A stretch of 64,000 nt of DNA from Dactylorhiza incarnata (GCA_033032865.1 JAWHQI010000328.1:2728001-2792000); one strand, 5' to 3'; positions 31,690 through 44,746 are shown, numbered from the stretch's first letter. The notes: generated by a model from the letters alone, not told the origin. A program made the numbers and translations.

Positions 31690-33522
31690 CATGTATGAAT
31701 AAGAAGGTTTTATATTATAACCCTTTAGTTGGTAGAAGATTGTTTTGGTTGACCATTGTCTGTAGTCTTGTTGATTTATATATGCATAAAAGACATTGTG
31801 ATTTATTAAGTCTGTTTAAAGCCTAATAATTTTACGTTTGCTCTTGGGCTTTTGAATTGGGTTATTTGACCTAACTGAGATATTTTTTACCTACATTTCT
31901 CTTCTCATTATTTGGACTTATTCTATTAAAGATAGTAATTCTATCAGGATCATTAAAATCTTTTTCTTGATAATCACTTGGTCTAGTGAAAAGCATTGGA
32001 TTTTTCTAAGCAGGCTTGGTAGGGGCTGTGCTTGTGGATGACTCTGCATCTAATCCTAAGTGCCTAAATCTCATTGAGAGATTTTGTGTAATATCCTTCA
32101 TTTTACGACTTCTCCCATTGAGAGAGTATTCAATGACATTTGTCTTTGCTAGTTCTTCTTTCAGTTTTAAATTTTCATTTCTTAGTTCTTTTAGCTCTGT
32201 TTCAGTATCATTGATTTCAACTTTTAGGTCTTAATTTCTAGAGTATATTTCATCTTTCTTAATGATTTTTAACTCTGTCTTAGCTGTTTCTAGTTCTTTT
32301 CCATCTTAAGATAATCATTGCAAAAAATTTTAAAACAGCTTTTAAAATCATCAGAAGTAAAATCAAAGTTATCAAACAGTGATACCTGATCTTTTTCATC
32401 TTCTAAGATGATCCCTACTGCCATCAGACAGGCAGCTTCTACTTCTTCTTCTTCATCACTTTAATATGAACAGGATCCTATGTCCACTTCAGAGTCACTC
32501 CATGTTTGGACAATGAATCCCTTCCCCTTTTCCCTCTTGTCTTTCTTCTTGAGAGACTTCTTCATCTGCTCCTTTTTGCTGCTGCTACTGCCCCTGTCCA
32601 TTTGTTCTTCTGGACATTCAGAAGCAAAGTGTCCTGGCTTATTGCAGGAGAAGCAGATTACTTCCTTCTTTTGAGTCTTGTAAAATTTGGGCTTTGAACT
32701 CCAATCTTTTCTTCTGGAGTCTTCAGTCCTAACCCACTTTCTAAATTTCCTGGCTAGGAGACTGAACATCTCATCTTCATGAGTGGAGGGCTCTCCTTCA
32801 CTAGCTTTCAGTGCTAGACTCCTGTGGATAGGAGTTGAGGCTGTCTCCTTGACCTCTGTCTCAGCTCAGCTCTTCAGTAGCATCTCATAGGACTTCAGCT
32901 TTCCTAGTAAAGCATCAGTTGAGATCTCTCTATGGCATCTGGAATCTCTGATGGCCCATATCCTTGAATCCCATAAGCTTGGGAAGCACATGAGGATTTT
33001 ATCATTAATTTCAGTCAAGGAGATCTCCTATCCAAGCGTCTGAGCTCATTAATGACAATGTTAAATCTGTCATACATTTCAACAATAGATTCTTCAATTT
33101 TCTTCTGAAAGTTCTCATACTGGTATATGAGAAGGAACCTTTTATCATTTCTTTCATCAACACTTCCCTCTACCATTCTGGAGAGGGACTCCCAGATTTC
33201 TTTAGCTGATTGGCAGTCAGTCACTTTTTGAAAAATGTCATCTGACATTGTGGAGACCAGAATGTTCATGGCTTTTGCATCCCATGCCTTCTGTTTCTTC
33301 TCAGCATCAGTCCACTCTTACTTAGGTACTGGTTCTTGGGTTGAGGTCCCACTAGCATCCTTTTTGTATGGGGTTGGTGGACCTGAAATAATGACATCAA
33401 AGATGTCTTCATCAATAAAGTTCATATAAAGTTTTATTATGGCCTTCCAGAGTGTAAACTTGTTTAGATTACACACTGGTGGTCTTGCTAAAGCATAGTC
33501 CTTAGAACTCTTTTTTATTTTA
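31690..33522 (-). pseudogene. gag: Decayed gag of element C
   Basis: It is homologous to gag of elements D and E. The start codon is AAG (33520-33522) where D has ATG, and the frame reads SSKDYALARPPVCNLNKFTLWKA. A stop at 33318 and frameshifts split the N-terminal domain (33015-33522). The zinc knuckle CFSCNKPGHFASEC (about 32655-32615) is intact. A Lys/Ser-rich linker and coiled-coil remnants follow to about 32000, and the KGP-type tail lies near 31690. The serine/arginine palindrome repeat seen in D and E is missing here, a difference from the other family III copies. Confidence 0.8.
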
Positions 33523-33600
33523 AAATAATTATATATGTGAATAAAATAAGAGTGAGGAGATCTTTTAATCAAGGTGTTAACCTTTTAATGATCAGCCTCC

Positions 33601-33611
33601 CTCTGATACCA
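33601..33611 (-). other. Primer binding site of element C
   Basis: On the minus strand TGGTATCAGAG lies two bases inside the 5' LTR end, as in the other elements. Confidence 0.88.
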
Positions 33612-33613
33612 AT

Positions 33614-35000
33614 TGAATGTGCACTGTATGCCTCTGAGAATTCTCTAGAGAAGGGGTGAATAGAGTTTTAAAATTATTCTCCAAATTAAGTGCACTACAA
33701 TAAACAACTAAGTACTATGCTACCATCAATACCTAGCACAGAATAAAATAAATGCAGCTAGCTGTAAACAGAAAACAGTAAACAGAAATAATAATGGACA
33801 ACACAGAAATTTCACACACAGAAGACACATAAATTTATAGAGGTTTCCCAAAATGCGGGTACTCCTCTCTTCTACCTCTCTAGTAGGAATGCACTAACAG
33901 TGCCTGAGTTTTTGATAAGGAGACACTCAGAACGACTGAGGCTTTTGATAAAGAGACTCTCAGAACCACTGAGTCTTTTGATAAGGAGACTCTTAGAACC
34001 ACTGAATCTTTTGAAGAGAGATTCTTAAAACTCTGTTACAGGGATGTGTGTGAAGGAGAAAGTTGTAGTTGCAATCTTGTAGATTGCTATTTCTGTTTGA
34101 CCTTAAGGATCCTTATCAGATGAACCCTAGCTTATGGTAGTGATGATTGCTAGGGTTTGTAAGCTGTTGATCCTTCTTCTTTTCTCTGTATTCTTGAAGA
34201 ATTGCTACCCTAAAGACTGTAGCAGTTTTGTATATTATACATAGAAACTTTCTTCACTTTGCTTTTCTTAGGGCTAAGGAAGAAGAAGAAGTTTTGAATA
34301 GTGCAATTGTTGTCTTCTTCTCTGTACTTTTCCATTTTTTTTCTCCTGAGTCAATTTTGAATTGTTTTCTCCTTCCGGTCTATCCTGAGAAGGAATGTCC
34401 AATGGACAATAGAGGTTTCCTTCCTTTGCTGTTCACGACCTGTCTTTTCCCTTTTTGAAATACCTTCCAAAAGTATCTTTCCTTCCTGTTTTGTGTACTT
34501 CTTTCTTTTCTAGACAGCATTCGAGCCATTGTAATTTGAAATACTTCTTAGAAGACTCGCAGGAAAAGGAAACAAAGGACAGATAGAAGTACATTCCATT
34601 TTGTCTGTATTCGACGTTGCGTCGAATTAAGCTTCTTACTTCTCGACGCAACTCTGAGTTCTTATCGACGTGGCTTCAAATTTCTTCTCTGCCTTGAGTG
34701 AACTCTGTAGTCGATGTTGCGTCGAATTGACTTCCCTCTTATCGACGCACCTCTGAGTTCTGATAGATGTAGCTTCGAATTCCTTCTTAGCTTTGAATAA
34801 ACTCAGATGTCTATGTTACGTCAAATACTTCTCGATGTATCCGTACAGTTGAAAACTCAGAATTGAACTTGATCTTCTGCGTCGAGATGTTATCTACGTT
34901 GCGTCGACTTCATGATTGGCTTCAACTAGCTCTTCCATCTGCGTCGATTTGATATCGACATTTCGTCGACTTCAATTAATACTCTGACTTGTTGACTGAG
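33614..35000 (-). repeat. 5' LTR of element C, outer end missing
   Basis: It aligns with the 3' LTR of C from the CACATTCA end through the CGTCGA array, then stops at GACTTGTTGACTGAG (about 35000) where it fuses to the LTR of element D in the opposite orientation. Roughly 270 bases of LTR and the target duplication are lost. Confidence 0.82.
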
Positions 35001-35339
35001 ACTCAGTGGTTCTGAGAGTCTCCTTATCAAAAGACTTAGGCACTGTTAGTGCATTCCTACCAGGAAGGTAGAAGAGAAGAGTACCCACATTTTGGGGAAC
35101 CTCTATAAATCTCCGTGTCTTCTGTGTGTGTTATTTTTTGTGCTGTCCCTTGTGTTTTCTGTTTATTGTTTTCTGTTTATTGTTTTCTTTAATATTCTGC
35201 CGTGATTATTTTATTCTGTGCTAGGTGTTGATTGCAGCATAGTTCCTAGCATTTGTTGTAGTGCATTTATTAGGGTAATATTTTTAAATCTCTATTCACC
35301 CCCTCTAAAGAATTCTCAGAGGCACACAGTGCACATTCA
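35001..35339 (+). repeat. 5' LTR remnant of element D
   Basis: Only the leader hairpin end and the C-run tail remain (ending GTGCACATTCA). It aligns with about 44408-44746 of the 3' LTR. Confidence 0.88.
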
Positions 35340-35341
35340 AT

Positions 35342-35352
35342 TGGTATCAGAG
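35342..35352 (+). other. Primer binding site of element D
   Basis: TGGTATCAGAG follows the LTR by two bases and is complementary to the initiator tRNA-Met 3' end; the next base is G instead of C. Confidence 0.9.
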
Positions 35353-35436
35353 GGAGGTTGATTATTAAAAGGCTAACACCTTGATTAAAAGATCTCCTAC
35401 TCTTATTTTATTTATTTGAAAATATTTTAAAATAAA

Positions 35437-37589
35437 ATGAGTTCTAAGAACTATGCTTCAACAAGACCACCAATGTGTAACCTTCATAAATTTACACTCT
35501 GGAAGGCAAGAATAAAATCATATATGAACTCTATTGATGAAAATATGTTCAATGCCATTATCACAGGACCTCCAGTTATAGTCAAGAAAGATGCTAGTGG
35601 GAAGGTGATACAAATAGTTGTCCCTAGAGCAGAATGGACTAATGAGGAAAAGAAGGTGAAGGCATATGATGCCAAAGACATGAATATTCTTGTATCAACT
35701 ATATCAGATGACATATTCCAGAAGGTTGCGGACTGCAACTCTGCCAAAGAAATATGGGAATCACTCTCCAGATTGGTTGATGGCAGTTCTGATGAGAGGA
35801 AAGACAGGAAGTCTCTTCTCATATCCCAATATGAGAACTTCCAGAAAAAGGCTGAAGAAAGTGTGGCAGAGATGCATGATAGATTCAACTCTATAATAAA
35901 TGAGCTGAAGGGACTAGACAAAGAGATCTCTGTCACTGAAATAAATGACAAGTTCCTTATGTGCTTCCCAAGCACATGTCACTCCAGAATCTGGGCTATC
36001 AGAGAGTCCAGGTGTCACAGAGAGATTTCTACAGATGCTCTGCTAGACAAGCTCAAGTCTTATGAGCTCTTATTGAAAAGCATGGCTGAATCAGAAGCTA
36101 AGGAGAGAACTCCGCCTCCTAAGGAGAGAACACTTGCTCTGAAGGTTGGTGAAGGAGAGCCTTCCACTTCTGAGGAAGAGATGTTCAATCTCTTGGCCAT
36201 AAGATTCAAGAGATGGATAAAGACAGAGGACTCCAGAAGAAAGGAGAGGAGTTCAGGCAAACCAAGGTATGACAAAACTCCTAAACAGGAAATTATCTGC
36301 TTTTCTTGCAGAAAGCCTGAACACATTGCCCCAGAATGTCCTGTGGAGGAAAAGAACAAGAGCAGTAAGAAGAAAGAGCACAAGAAGGAATCCTTCAGGA
36401 GGAAGGATATGAGGAAGGGGAAAGGTTTCATTGCTGAAACCTGGAGTGACTTAGAGTCTGAGTCATCTGCCTCCTCATCTAATAATGATGAGGAAAGTGC
36501 TGCTGAAGAAGCTTGCTTAATTGCTTTAGAGGATTCTACTGAAGGAAATCAGGTAACCATCTTTAATGATTTTTATTTCGCTTCAGAAGATTTTAAAAAT
36601 GGTTTTAAAAACTTTTGTCAATACTATATTAACAATCAGAAAGAACTTAACCTAATTAGAAAAGAACTAGAAGACCTTAGGATTGATCCTCTATATGTAG
36701 TCAACTATGAACTAATGAATCAAATATTCAAGAAAGAAAAAGAAATATATATATATTAACCAATGAAAATTCTTATTTAAAAGAAGAGCTTACAAAGGCA
36801 AAAGCCTTTGAGGACTCCCTCAATGGATGGAGTCAAGAGCTTAAGCATATTACACAAAATCTCTCCATGAGGTTTAATCATCTAGACCTAATAACAAATC
36901 CATCCACCAAAACATTATCCCCTAGCAAACCTGCTTGGGAAGAGTCACTAAAGTTCACTAGGGTTAGTAAAAATCAACCTGATAAAAACTTAGGAGTAAG
37001 GGAAAAACCTAATAACAACCCTAATAAGATAACTATTTTCAATAGGGTAGAGAATGTCAATCACAAAGGAATTCTAGGTAAGCATCCCCCAGAAAATTTA
37101 ATGAAAAATCATAAAATTACTAATAAAAGAAATTATACGTCGAATAGAACTCGACGCAGTTTTAAGGATGTGTCGAATGAAACTCGACGGAGGTCTGCAC
37201 ATACTTCGACATCATCTCGAAGCAAGCATGAGGATGCATCGAATAATATTTGATGCAACCAATACTCTGCATCGAACTGTTATCAATGAAACTATATAGA
37301 TATGTCGAATTACACTTGGCACAACCCTAAATATGTATCTAATTCTTATCAACGCATACCTTCAGAAAGAAATTTTCATTGATCTAAACCTCTCTCTTAT
37401 ATATCTAATTATTATCCTAGATGCTTATGTTTTTCCAAATTTGGACACAAAGCCAAAGATTGCTGACATAATAAACTAGCACTTCTTCACCGTAAGGGGT
37501 ATAATGAAAGACCAACTTATTCTTTCATAACCTCATATGATGAAAGAAGAAAGGGACCCCAACATGTGAGGGTCTTTGATAATGTTTAG
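35437..37589 (+). pseudogene. gag: Gag of element D, frameshifted
   Basis: The first 440 codons are open from MSSKNYASTRPPMCNLHKFTLWKARIKSYMNS, the copia gag N-terminal domain, through the zinc knuckle CFSCRKPEHIAPEC (one Gly is Glu) near residue 288, to an acidic and coiled-coil part. An (AT)n expansion near 36748 breaks the frame. Downstream coding continues in pieces: an asparagine-rich part, the serine/arginine repeat encoded by CGTCGA palindromes (about 37138-37345), a second knuckle-like CLCFSKFGHKAKDC (about 37423-37465), and the tail RRKGPQHVRVFDNV with TAG at 37587. Pol follows in the same frame. Confidence 0.85.
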
Positions 37590-40500
37590 TTACATGTGCA
37601 TAAAGGATACTGTTCAACCACAAACCAGCAGTGGTACTTGGACAGTGGGTGCTCCATGCATATGACTGGAGGAAAGGAGGTGCTGGAAAACTTCAAGGCC
37701 AAGGAAGGCCCTAAGGTAATCTTTGGGAACTCCCATTCTGGTCAGACCAAAGGTTATGGTGTGCTCAGAATTGGAGAAATCTCCTTTTCTAAAGTAGCTT
37801 ATGTTAATGGTCTTCAACAAAATCTAATAAGCATTAGCCAATTATGTGATGGTGAATACAAAGTTGTATTCACCAACTCTCTTTGTCATATAGTTAGCTC
37901 AATAACCAATCAAATAGTTTTGACTGGTCTTAGGAAAGGAAAGGTCTATGTAGTAGACATTGAGTATGCCAAGTCAGAGGTCTGCCTATTTAACTCTCAA
38001 GTAGAAAACAGTGAGTTATGACATAGGAGGTTTAGCCACCTAAACATTAAGACCATAGCCAAGCTATCCAATCTTAATCTAGTAAGAGGCTTACCAAATG
38101 GTAAGTTTAAGAAAGACCATCCCTGTAGAGCCTGTCAACTAGGAAAGCAGATCAAGTCATCATTCAAACCAATTGCCAAGACTGATTCCCCTAGAACCCT
38201 ATACCTATTGCACATGGATCTATTTGGACCCTTCTCCACTCAAAGCTTAGCAGGAAAGTCCTACACCTTAATCATTATTGATGAATTTTATAGATTCAGC
38301 TGGGTGTTCTTTCTAAGAGCTAAGTCCGACACCTTCAAGATCCTCTCAAGATTCATTAGATAGATTTAATCTGAATTCAACACTCAAATTGTTGTGATCA
38401 GAAGTGAACATAGTACTAAGTTTGAAAATCAGTTAAAGCGTAGATTCTATGAGGATGAAGGGATAAGGCAAAGCTTTTCATCTCCTAGAACCCCCCAACA
38501 AAATGGGGTGGCTGAAAGGAAAAATAGAACCCTAATTGAATCAGGAAGGACATTATTGGCTGAATCTAACTTGCCAAAGTCCTTTTGGGCTGAAGCAGTA
38601 AATACTGCCAACTATGTTCTGAATGGGAGTCTCATCCACAAGACTAAGTTGAAGACTCCCTATGAGTTATTGAAGGGAAAGGCACCTATAGTCACATACT
38701 TTAGAATTTTTGGCTGTGCTTGCTTCATTCTAAAAATGGAAAGAGTCATTTTGCCAAATTTGACAAGAAGGCTGATGATGGGATATTTTTGGGATATTCC
38801 TCATCAAGCAAGGGCTATAAGTGCTATAATAATAACTCTCTCAAAATTGAGGAGTCTATGCATGTAGTTTTTTATGAGACTGACATGTTCTACAAGGGGA
38901 AGGAAACTTCCACCAATACTATTTTGCAGGAAGAAGATCAACTTGTGGATCATGTTGAAAGACTGTGCATCATGGATTATCCAGCAGACTGCCAGAACAA
39001 AAGCAAGCAACAGGCTGACTCAGAATCAGATGAAGACTATGCTGAAGCAGAGAATGAAATCAGAACTCCTACACTACAAGAAACAAAGATCATTCCAGAG
39101 AATAGAGATGATGCTCCCCCATTCATGGAGCAAGTGAAAACTCAAGAGGAGGTGCTGCCACAGAATAATTCAACCATAGTCAGAATGACCCAAAAGGACC
39201 ATCCTCCAACTCAAGTTATAGAAGATTTGACAGTTGGGGTCAAGATAAGGCATCAGGTAACTAATGAGACAATGCTGCAATGCTTCCTCTCACAGTATGA
39301 GCCTAAGAAGTTTGAGGAAGCAGACAGTGATCCTAATTGGATAGCTTCCATGCAAGATGAGCTAGCCTAATTTCAAAGAAATAAGGTTTGGTCCTTGGTT
39401 GAGAGGCCAAGAAACTACCCAATCATTGGAACAAAGTGGGTATTCAAGAACTAGATGGACTCAACTGGTGTGATAGTCAGAAACAAGGCCAGACTAGTGG
39501 CTCAAGGATACAGGCAAGAGGAATGAATTGACTTCAATCAAAATTTGCTCCAGTAGCAAGGCTGGAAGAAATCAGGATGTTCCTTGCATATGCTGCACAC
39601 ATGAAGATCAAGGTATATCAGATGGATGTGAAGAGTGCATTTCTCAATGGAACTCTTCAGGAAGAAGTCTATGTGGAGCAGCCTCCAGGTTTTGTCAATC
39701 CAACTCATCCCTCTTATGTTTATAGGCTAGATATAAAGAACTTTATGGTCTCAAGCAAGCTCCAAGAGCTTGGTATGAGACCTTATCCACCATTCTTCTA
39801 GAACACTCTTTTGAAAGAGTCAAGGTGGATAAAACTCTTTTCACAAGAGCATATAGAAATCATCTACTATTAGTACAAATATATGTAGATGATATTATAT
39901 TTGGCTCAACTGATCCAACTCTATGCAAAAGGTTTGCATACCTAATGCACTCAAGATTTGAGATGAGTATCATGGGGGGAATTATCCTATTTTCTTGGCC
40001 TCCAAGTAAGGCAAAGTGCAGATGGCATTTTCATATCCCAATCCAAGTATACCAGGAAACTTATCAAGAGGTTTGGGATGGAGAATGCCTCTGTTATAAA
40101 ACCCCAATGGCTACCAATGTTATTCTTGATAGAGATGAAAAAGGTAAGTTCTTTGATCAAAAGACTTACAGAGCAGCCATTGGCTCTCTTCTCTACCTGA
40201 CAGCTAGAAGACCTGATATAATGTTTGCCACATGTATATGTGCTAGGTTTCAGGTTGATCCTAAGGAATCTCACATGAGTTCTGTCAAAAGAATCTTCAG
40301 ATATATGAAGGGGACACCTGAACTTGGTTTGTGGTATCCAGCAAAGACATGATTTGACTTAGTTGGCTATTCAGATGCAGACTATACTGGATGTATGCTA
40401 GATAGAAAGAGCACCTCAGGAACCTGTCAGTTTCTGGGTGCTAGACTGATTTCCTGGTTTAGCAAGAAGCAAACCTCAGTCTCCACTTCTACAGATGAAG

Positions 40501-40829
40501 CTGAGTATATAGCTGCAGGAAATTGTTGCTCACAAATACCGTGGATGCAAAATCAGTTGTTGGACTACAACTTTTCTCTTGTCAATTCCATAATATTTTG
40601 TGATTGTTTTAGTGCCATATCAATAACTTCCAATCTTGTTCTTCACAGTAGAACTAAGCATATAAAGATAAGGCACCACTTTTTCAGCGACAATGCTGAG
40701 AAGGGTAAGATCAACCTTCAATACATTTCCACTGACATTCAAAGGGCTGACATCTTCACTAAGCCACTTGATGAAAGTAAGCATAATTTCTTCATCAATG
40801 CAATGGGCATGCTTGATGGAGCTCTCTAG
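37590..40829 (+). pseudogene. pol: Pol of element D, multiple breaks
   Basis: The order matches element 2: protease [13 protein letters not shown] (37634), integrase zinc-binding and core regions with a TGA where a conserved Trp is expected (38019) and two stops near 38362, [11 protein letters not shown] (38504), RT block [12 protein letters not shown] (39616) and YVDDIIFGSTD (39885), then RNase [10 protein letters not shown] and HIKIRHHFFSDN to ADIFTKPL, ending GMLDGAL at 40829. Stops or frameshifts occur near 38019, 38362, 38740, 39368, 39452, 39525, 39735, 39975 and 40350. Element D is useful as an outgroup that still has the intact sequence after YVDD which element 2 has lost. Confidence 0.9.
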
Positions 40830-40924
40830 GACACATATATTATGTAAACAAATCTATTTTCCATATAAAGTTATTGCTGGGAAAAATAGCAAGAATTTGG
40901 GGAAAATATAACTGTTTTATCAAA

Positions 40925-41240
40925 GCTGCGTCGAATACAAATCGACGCATCGTCGATTTCTACTCGACGTTAGCTTTGTGAGCTGTCTAGTAAGTTTAAT
41001 CGAATAGCACTCGACGCAACGTCGAATTCGTATCGACGTCTACGTCGACAATATTCCCGTCGATCTTATTCAGAGCCACGTCGATTTCTACTCGACGTTA
41101 CGTCGAATAGCACAGCGCGCGCTGACATGCTTCTAGAAGCTATGTTGCCATCTTTTAGCACGCTGTTTTCATTTCTTTTCGACATTGCTTCAAATAGAAC
41201 CCTAAGTTGCGATGAATCGTCTTCTTTTAAGCAACTTTGG
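40925..41240. repeat. CGTCGA palindrome array between pol and ORF3, element D
   Basis: It opens with GCGTCGA-N7-TCGACGC at about 40927 and continues with about ten full or partial units to 41115 and weak copies to 41240. It is followed by the pyrimidine tract before ORF3. Confidence 0.82.
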
Positions 41241-41341
41241 CGTCGATTTTGGCATGCTTTCATTTTTCTCCCTACTGCTCTCTCTCGTTTTCCTCTCTAC
41301 TTCTAGCTTTCTCTCTTCTTTGTAGGTAAAGCCTGGGATTC

Positions 41342-42866
41342 ATGGCTATCTTTCTGAATGAACAAGACCTGGTTGAGGACATAAATCTGGCCCTTGAGAC
41401 ACTACTGTCTCAGTTCTCTTCCATGTACCTTTTGTTCTCCGACGATTATTACAGGAAGCTGTGTGCATAACATAGGAAGCTTCAATCTCCAATGCTCACA
41501 TCAAGATGTTTGAAGAAGAAATGAAATCCTCGATGCTGCCTGTTGAAGTCTTTATCTCATTTATCAATGATATAAAGTAGGGGAGATGGTCGACAACAGG
41601 CCTTCTCTGCCTCCTCCTGATTCCATTTACACAGGAATTTTCCGCTCCCCCTATGTATTTGAGGAGGAGCCAGAAATAAAGTCAAAGCTGCTTGAAATCC
41701 CTCCTCCAGACTCTCCTCCCAAATCTCTGACTACTATCTAGGGGGAGTCATCAAGACAGGGGGAGTTGTTCTCTGATGATAGTGATTATCTGAAGAGTCT
41801 GTAAGACAAGTCAGAATGGGCTTATCTACCAGCACTAGACACATCTGAACAAAGAGCAGAGTCAAAGACGTCTACATCTTCAAAAAGACAAAGGACAGTG
41901 GAATCTGTCTCTACTGCTGCTGTTGTCCAAGAAATCTCACCAGCTCAATCTATTCCTGAACCTATCTCTGTGTTTGGGCCTGCATCAAAGACCACACCAG
42001 CAAGGTTGCCTCCTACACCAGTCCCAGTTTTTCAAGTTCCAAGAGTAAGAGACTCATTCAGAGGAAAATGGCAAGGAGGTCATTTCAGAGGAAGGGGAAG
42101 AGGTCACGGAGTAAAGAAACAAGCTTGGGAATACTATTCCAAAGAACAGAGGAAGCAGTACAAGAAAGATAAGTCTTATTATAAGATCACTGAGAAGGTC
42201 GAAATACCTAAAGAGTTACTTGAAAATCAAAGTAAAGAATATACAGATCCAATCCTTGAGAAAGTATTTGATGAAATTAGAGAAAGAGAGCTATATGAAT
42301 ATAATGCTGCTCAGAAAGCAATTGAAGAGAAAATGAATAAATTCATTGACATATTGAAAAGGGGAAAAGAAGTGGTAAAATAGGAAGAGCTGGAAAAGGC
42401 AAACCCAGTCTCAAGAAAAACATTTGACCCCAAGCTGTATGTAGAAAAGAACCCACTTGCAAAAGTGTTGGACCATAAAGGGCAGCTCCATAAAGGTGGT
42501 CTAGTATGTATCCTGGACAAGGGAAAATAAAAGGTTCATGTGGATAAAAAGAAAATTATATTCAAATCAGTCCCAACTTATGGAGTTCAACATACTATTT
42601 TTGTAGTTCCTGGTGAGATAGAGCTGGGTCTGGAGAATATCAATCTGATGTCTGCCAAAGTTATTGGGATGGGCATCAAGCTTGAAGTTGTATACCTTGA
42701 GGAAGAAGTTGACCTGGAAAAGCTATTCAAAGGACATCAAAGAATACAGAAAAATCCAGAGAAAACCACTCCAACAAACTTCAAGTATGTTGAACAAAAA
42801 TTCAGGAAGCTTCATGAGGAACTGTCTAAATTCCTTGAAAAGAAAAAAGTAGATAATTCTCTTTGA
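41342..42866 (+). pseudogene. ORF3 of element D (type II), broken
   Basis: The ATG at 41342 (MAIFLNEQ) is 16 bases after an acceptor-like TTCTTTGTAG|GT. The N-terminal helical block (ETLLSQFSSMYL...RKLCA) matches element E and, more weakly, element 2; it stops at TAA 41468. Further homologous pieces lie at 41521-41800, where the QGE codons of the relatives appear as TAG twice, then 41898-42383 (proline-rich, then basic, then EIRERELYEYNAAQK) and 42540-42866 (lysine-rich end FLEKKKVDNSL). No signal peptide or membrane span was seen. It is unrelated by eye to the type I ORF3 of elements C and F. Confidence 0.75.
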
Positions 42867-43037
42867 TAATCAATTCTGAAACATATCTGTCTATTTTAAT
42901 ACAGTCTATCATATAGTCATTCAACAATGCTCATACTGTCTCTATGTTGTCTGTATATATTTTCATTTTTTATGATAAAATATGCATAAAATCACTTAAA
43001 CAAATTGTAAAATTTGTTAAGATAAATATGGGGAGAT

Positions 43038-44746
43038 TGTTGGGAAAAAGACCCTTTATTTATCTGAACAAATTATATATAAGTGATTTCATGTATTAGG
43101 AATTATTACCCATGTTGTATAGTAAGGGTAAATTGGTCATTAGGTATCTTAGGATGTCACACTCACCCTAGAGTGTCAAGACCAAGTCAGAACAAGCACA
43201 AAAATAGATAAGTTAGGATTGCGTCGAATAGAAGTCGACGCAACGTCGACTGGATGTCGAATCACTTCGAATAGAAGTCGACACTACTCAGTCAGTAAGT
43301 CAGAGTATTATGTGAAGTCGACGCAACGTCGATATCAACTCGATGCAGAAGGAAGAGCCAGTCGAATCCAAACTTGAAGTCGACGCAACTTCGATAACAA
43401 CTCGATGCAGAAGATAAAGTTTTAATCTGAGTCTTCAACTCGACGAATACGTCGATAAGTATTCAATGTAACGTGGACATCTGAGTTTATCCAGAGCTGA
43501 GAAGGAATTCGAAGCTACATCAATTAGAACTCAGAGGTGCGTCGATAAGAAGGAAGTCAATTCGACGCAACGCCGACATCAGAGTTGACTCAAGGCAAAG
43601 AAGGATTTTGAAGCCACGTTGATAGGAACTCAGAGTTGCGTCGAGAAGGAATAAAACTAATTCTACGTAGCGTTGAATACAGACAGAAATAGAATGTCAG
43701 TCTCTATCCTTTCTTTCCTTTTCCAAAGAGTCTTCTAAGAAGGATTTCAAATTACAATGGCTGAATTGATATCAAGAAAGGAAGGAAGTACACAAGAAAG
43801 AAAGGAAATATACTTTTGGAAGTTATTTCAAATAGGAAAAGACGGGTCGTGAACAGTAAAGGAAGGAAACCTCTATTGTCCATTGCACATTCCTTCCTAG
43901 TACAGACCAGAAGGAGAAAGAAATTCAAACGACATTGAGATAGAATAAGAACGAAAAATAAGAGAAGAGAGTAAACAACAATAATAATCATTCTTCAACC
44001 TTTCTTCTTCTTCCTCCATCCCTAACAAAACAAAAAGAGAAGAAGCTTTCTCTGTACAGAAATACAAAACTGCTGCAGCCTCATAGTAGCAAGTGATCAA
44101 GAGTATAGAGAAGATAGACAGGATCAAGAGCTAACAACCCTTTGCAAACAACACAATCACAAGCAAGGGTTATCATATAAAGATCCTAAAGGGCAAACAA
44201 GAACAACAATCTGAAACATTACAGCTATAGAATTCTGAACACAGAATTCTGCATCTCTCTCCTTACTCTCATTCTCCTTCTCACACACCTTCTGTAACAA
44301 AGTTTTAAGAATCCCTCTTCAAAGGATTTAGTGGCTCTAAGAGTCTCCTTATCAAAAGACTCAATGGTTCTAAGAGTCTCCTTATCAAAGGACTTAGTGA
44401 TTCTGAGAGTCTCCTTATCAAAAGACTCATTGGTTTTGAGAGTCTCCTTATCAAAAGACTCAGGCACTGTTAGTGCATTCTTACCAGGAAGGTAGAAGAA
44501 AGTACCCACATTTTGGTGAACCTCTATAAATCTCTGTGTCTTCTGTGTGTGTTATTTTCTGTGCTGTCCCTTGTGTTTTCTGTTTACTATTTTCTTTAAT
44601 ATTCTGCTGTGATTATTTTATTGTGTGCTAGGTATTGATAGTAGCATAGTTCCTAGCATTTATTATAGTGCATTTATTAGGGTAATATTTTTAAATATCT
44701 ATTCACCCCCTCTAGAGAATTCTCAGAGGCACTCAGGGCACAATCA
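43038..44746 (+). repeat. 3' LTR of element D
   Basis: It is 1709 bp, from TGTTGGGAAAAAG to GGGCACAATCA. It contains a CGTCGA array from 43221 to about 43680, a GAATCC/GGATTT hairpin followed by four GAGTCT/AGACTC hairpins (44310-44462), and the tail CACCCCCTCTAGAG. Confidence 0.9.

Larger units (their letters stand above)
18391..35000 (-). mobile_element. Family III non-autonomous element C (gag + ORF3, no pol), split by element B
   Basis: In minus orientation it has the 3' LTR at 18391-20064 and a 5' LTR at 33614-35000 whose outer end is lost. Between them lie a gag relic (33522 down to about 31690), the CGTCGA array, ORF3 (30893-29076) and a polypurine tract. No protease, integrase, RT or RNase H motif occurs between the gag end and ORF3: the gag tail (KKAKGPR) passes within about 250 bases to the sequence that follows pol in element D (TTGCTGGGAAAAATAGCA). 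Element B inserted at 20145-28903, just inside the 3' LTR. Confidence 0.88.
35001..44746 (+). mobile_element. Family III copia/Sirevirus element D (decayed, full gene set)
   Basis: It has a 340-base remnant of the 5' LTR, the primer site, gag, pol, CGTCGA array, ORF3, polypurine tract (GGGGAGAT, 43030-43037) and a complete 3' LTR (43038-44746). All protein domains of an autonomous Sirevirus can be recognised, but gag, pol and ORF3 carry stops and frameshifts. It lies head-to-head with element C and tail-to-tail with element E. Confidence 0.9.

Noticed and set aside
31596..31826. Plus-strand small frame as a host gene
   Set aside because: It is antisense to the decayed gag tail of element C and has no start context or homologue.
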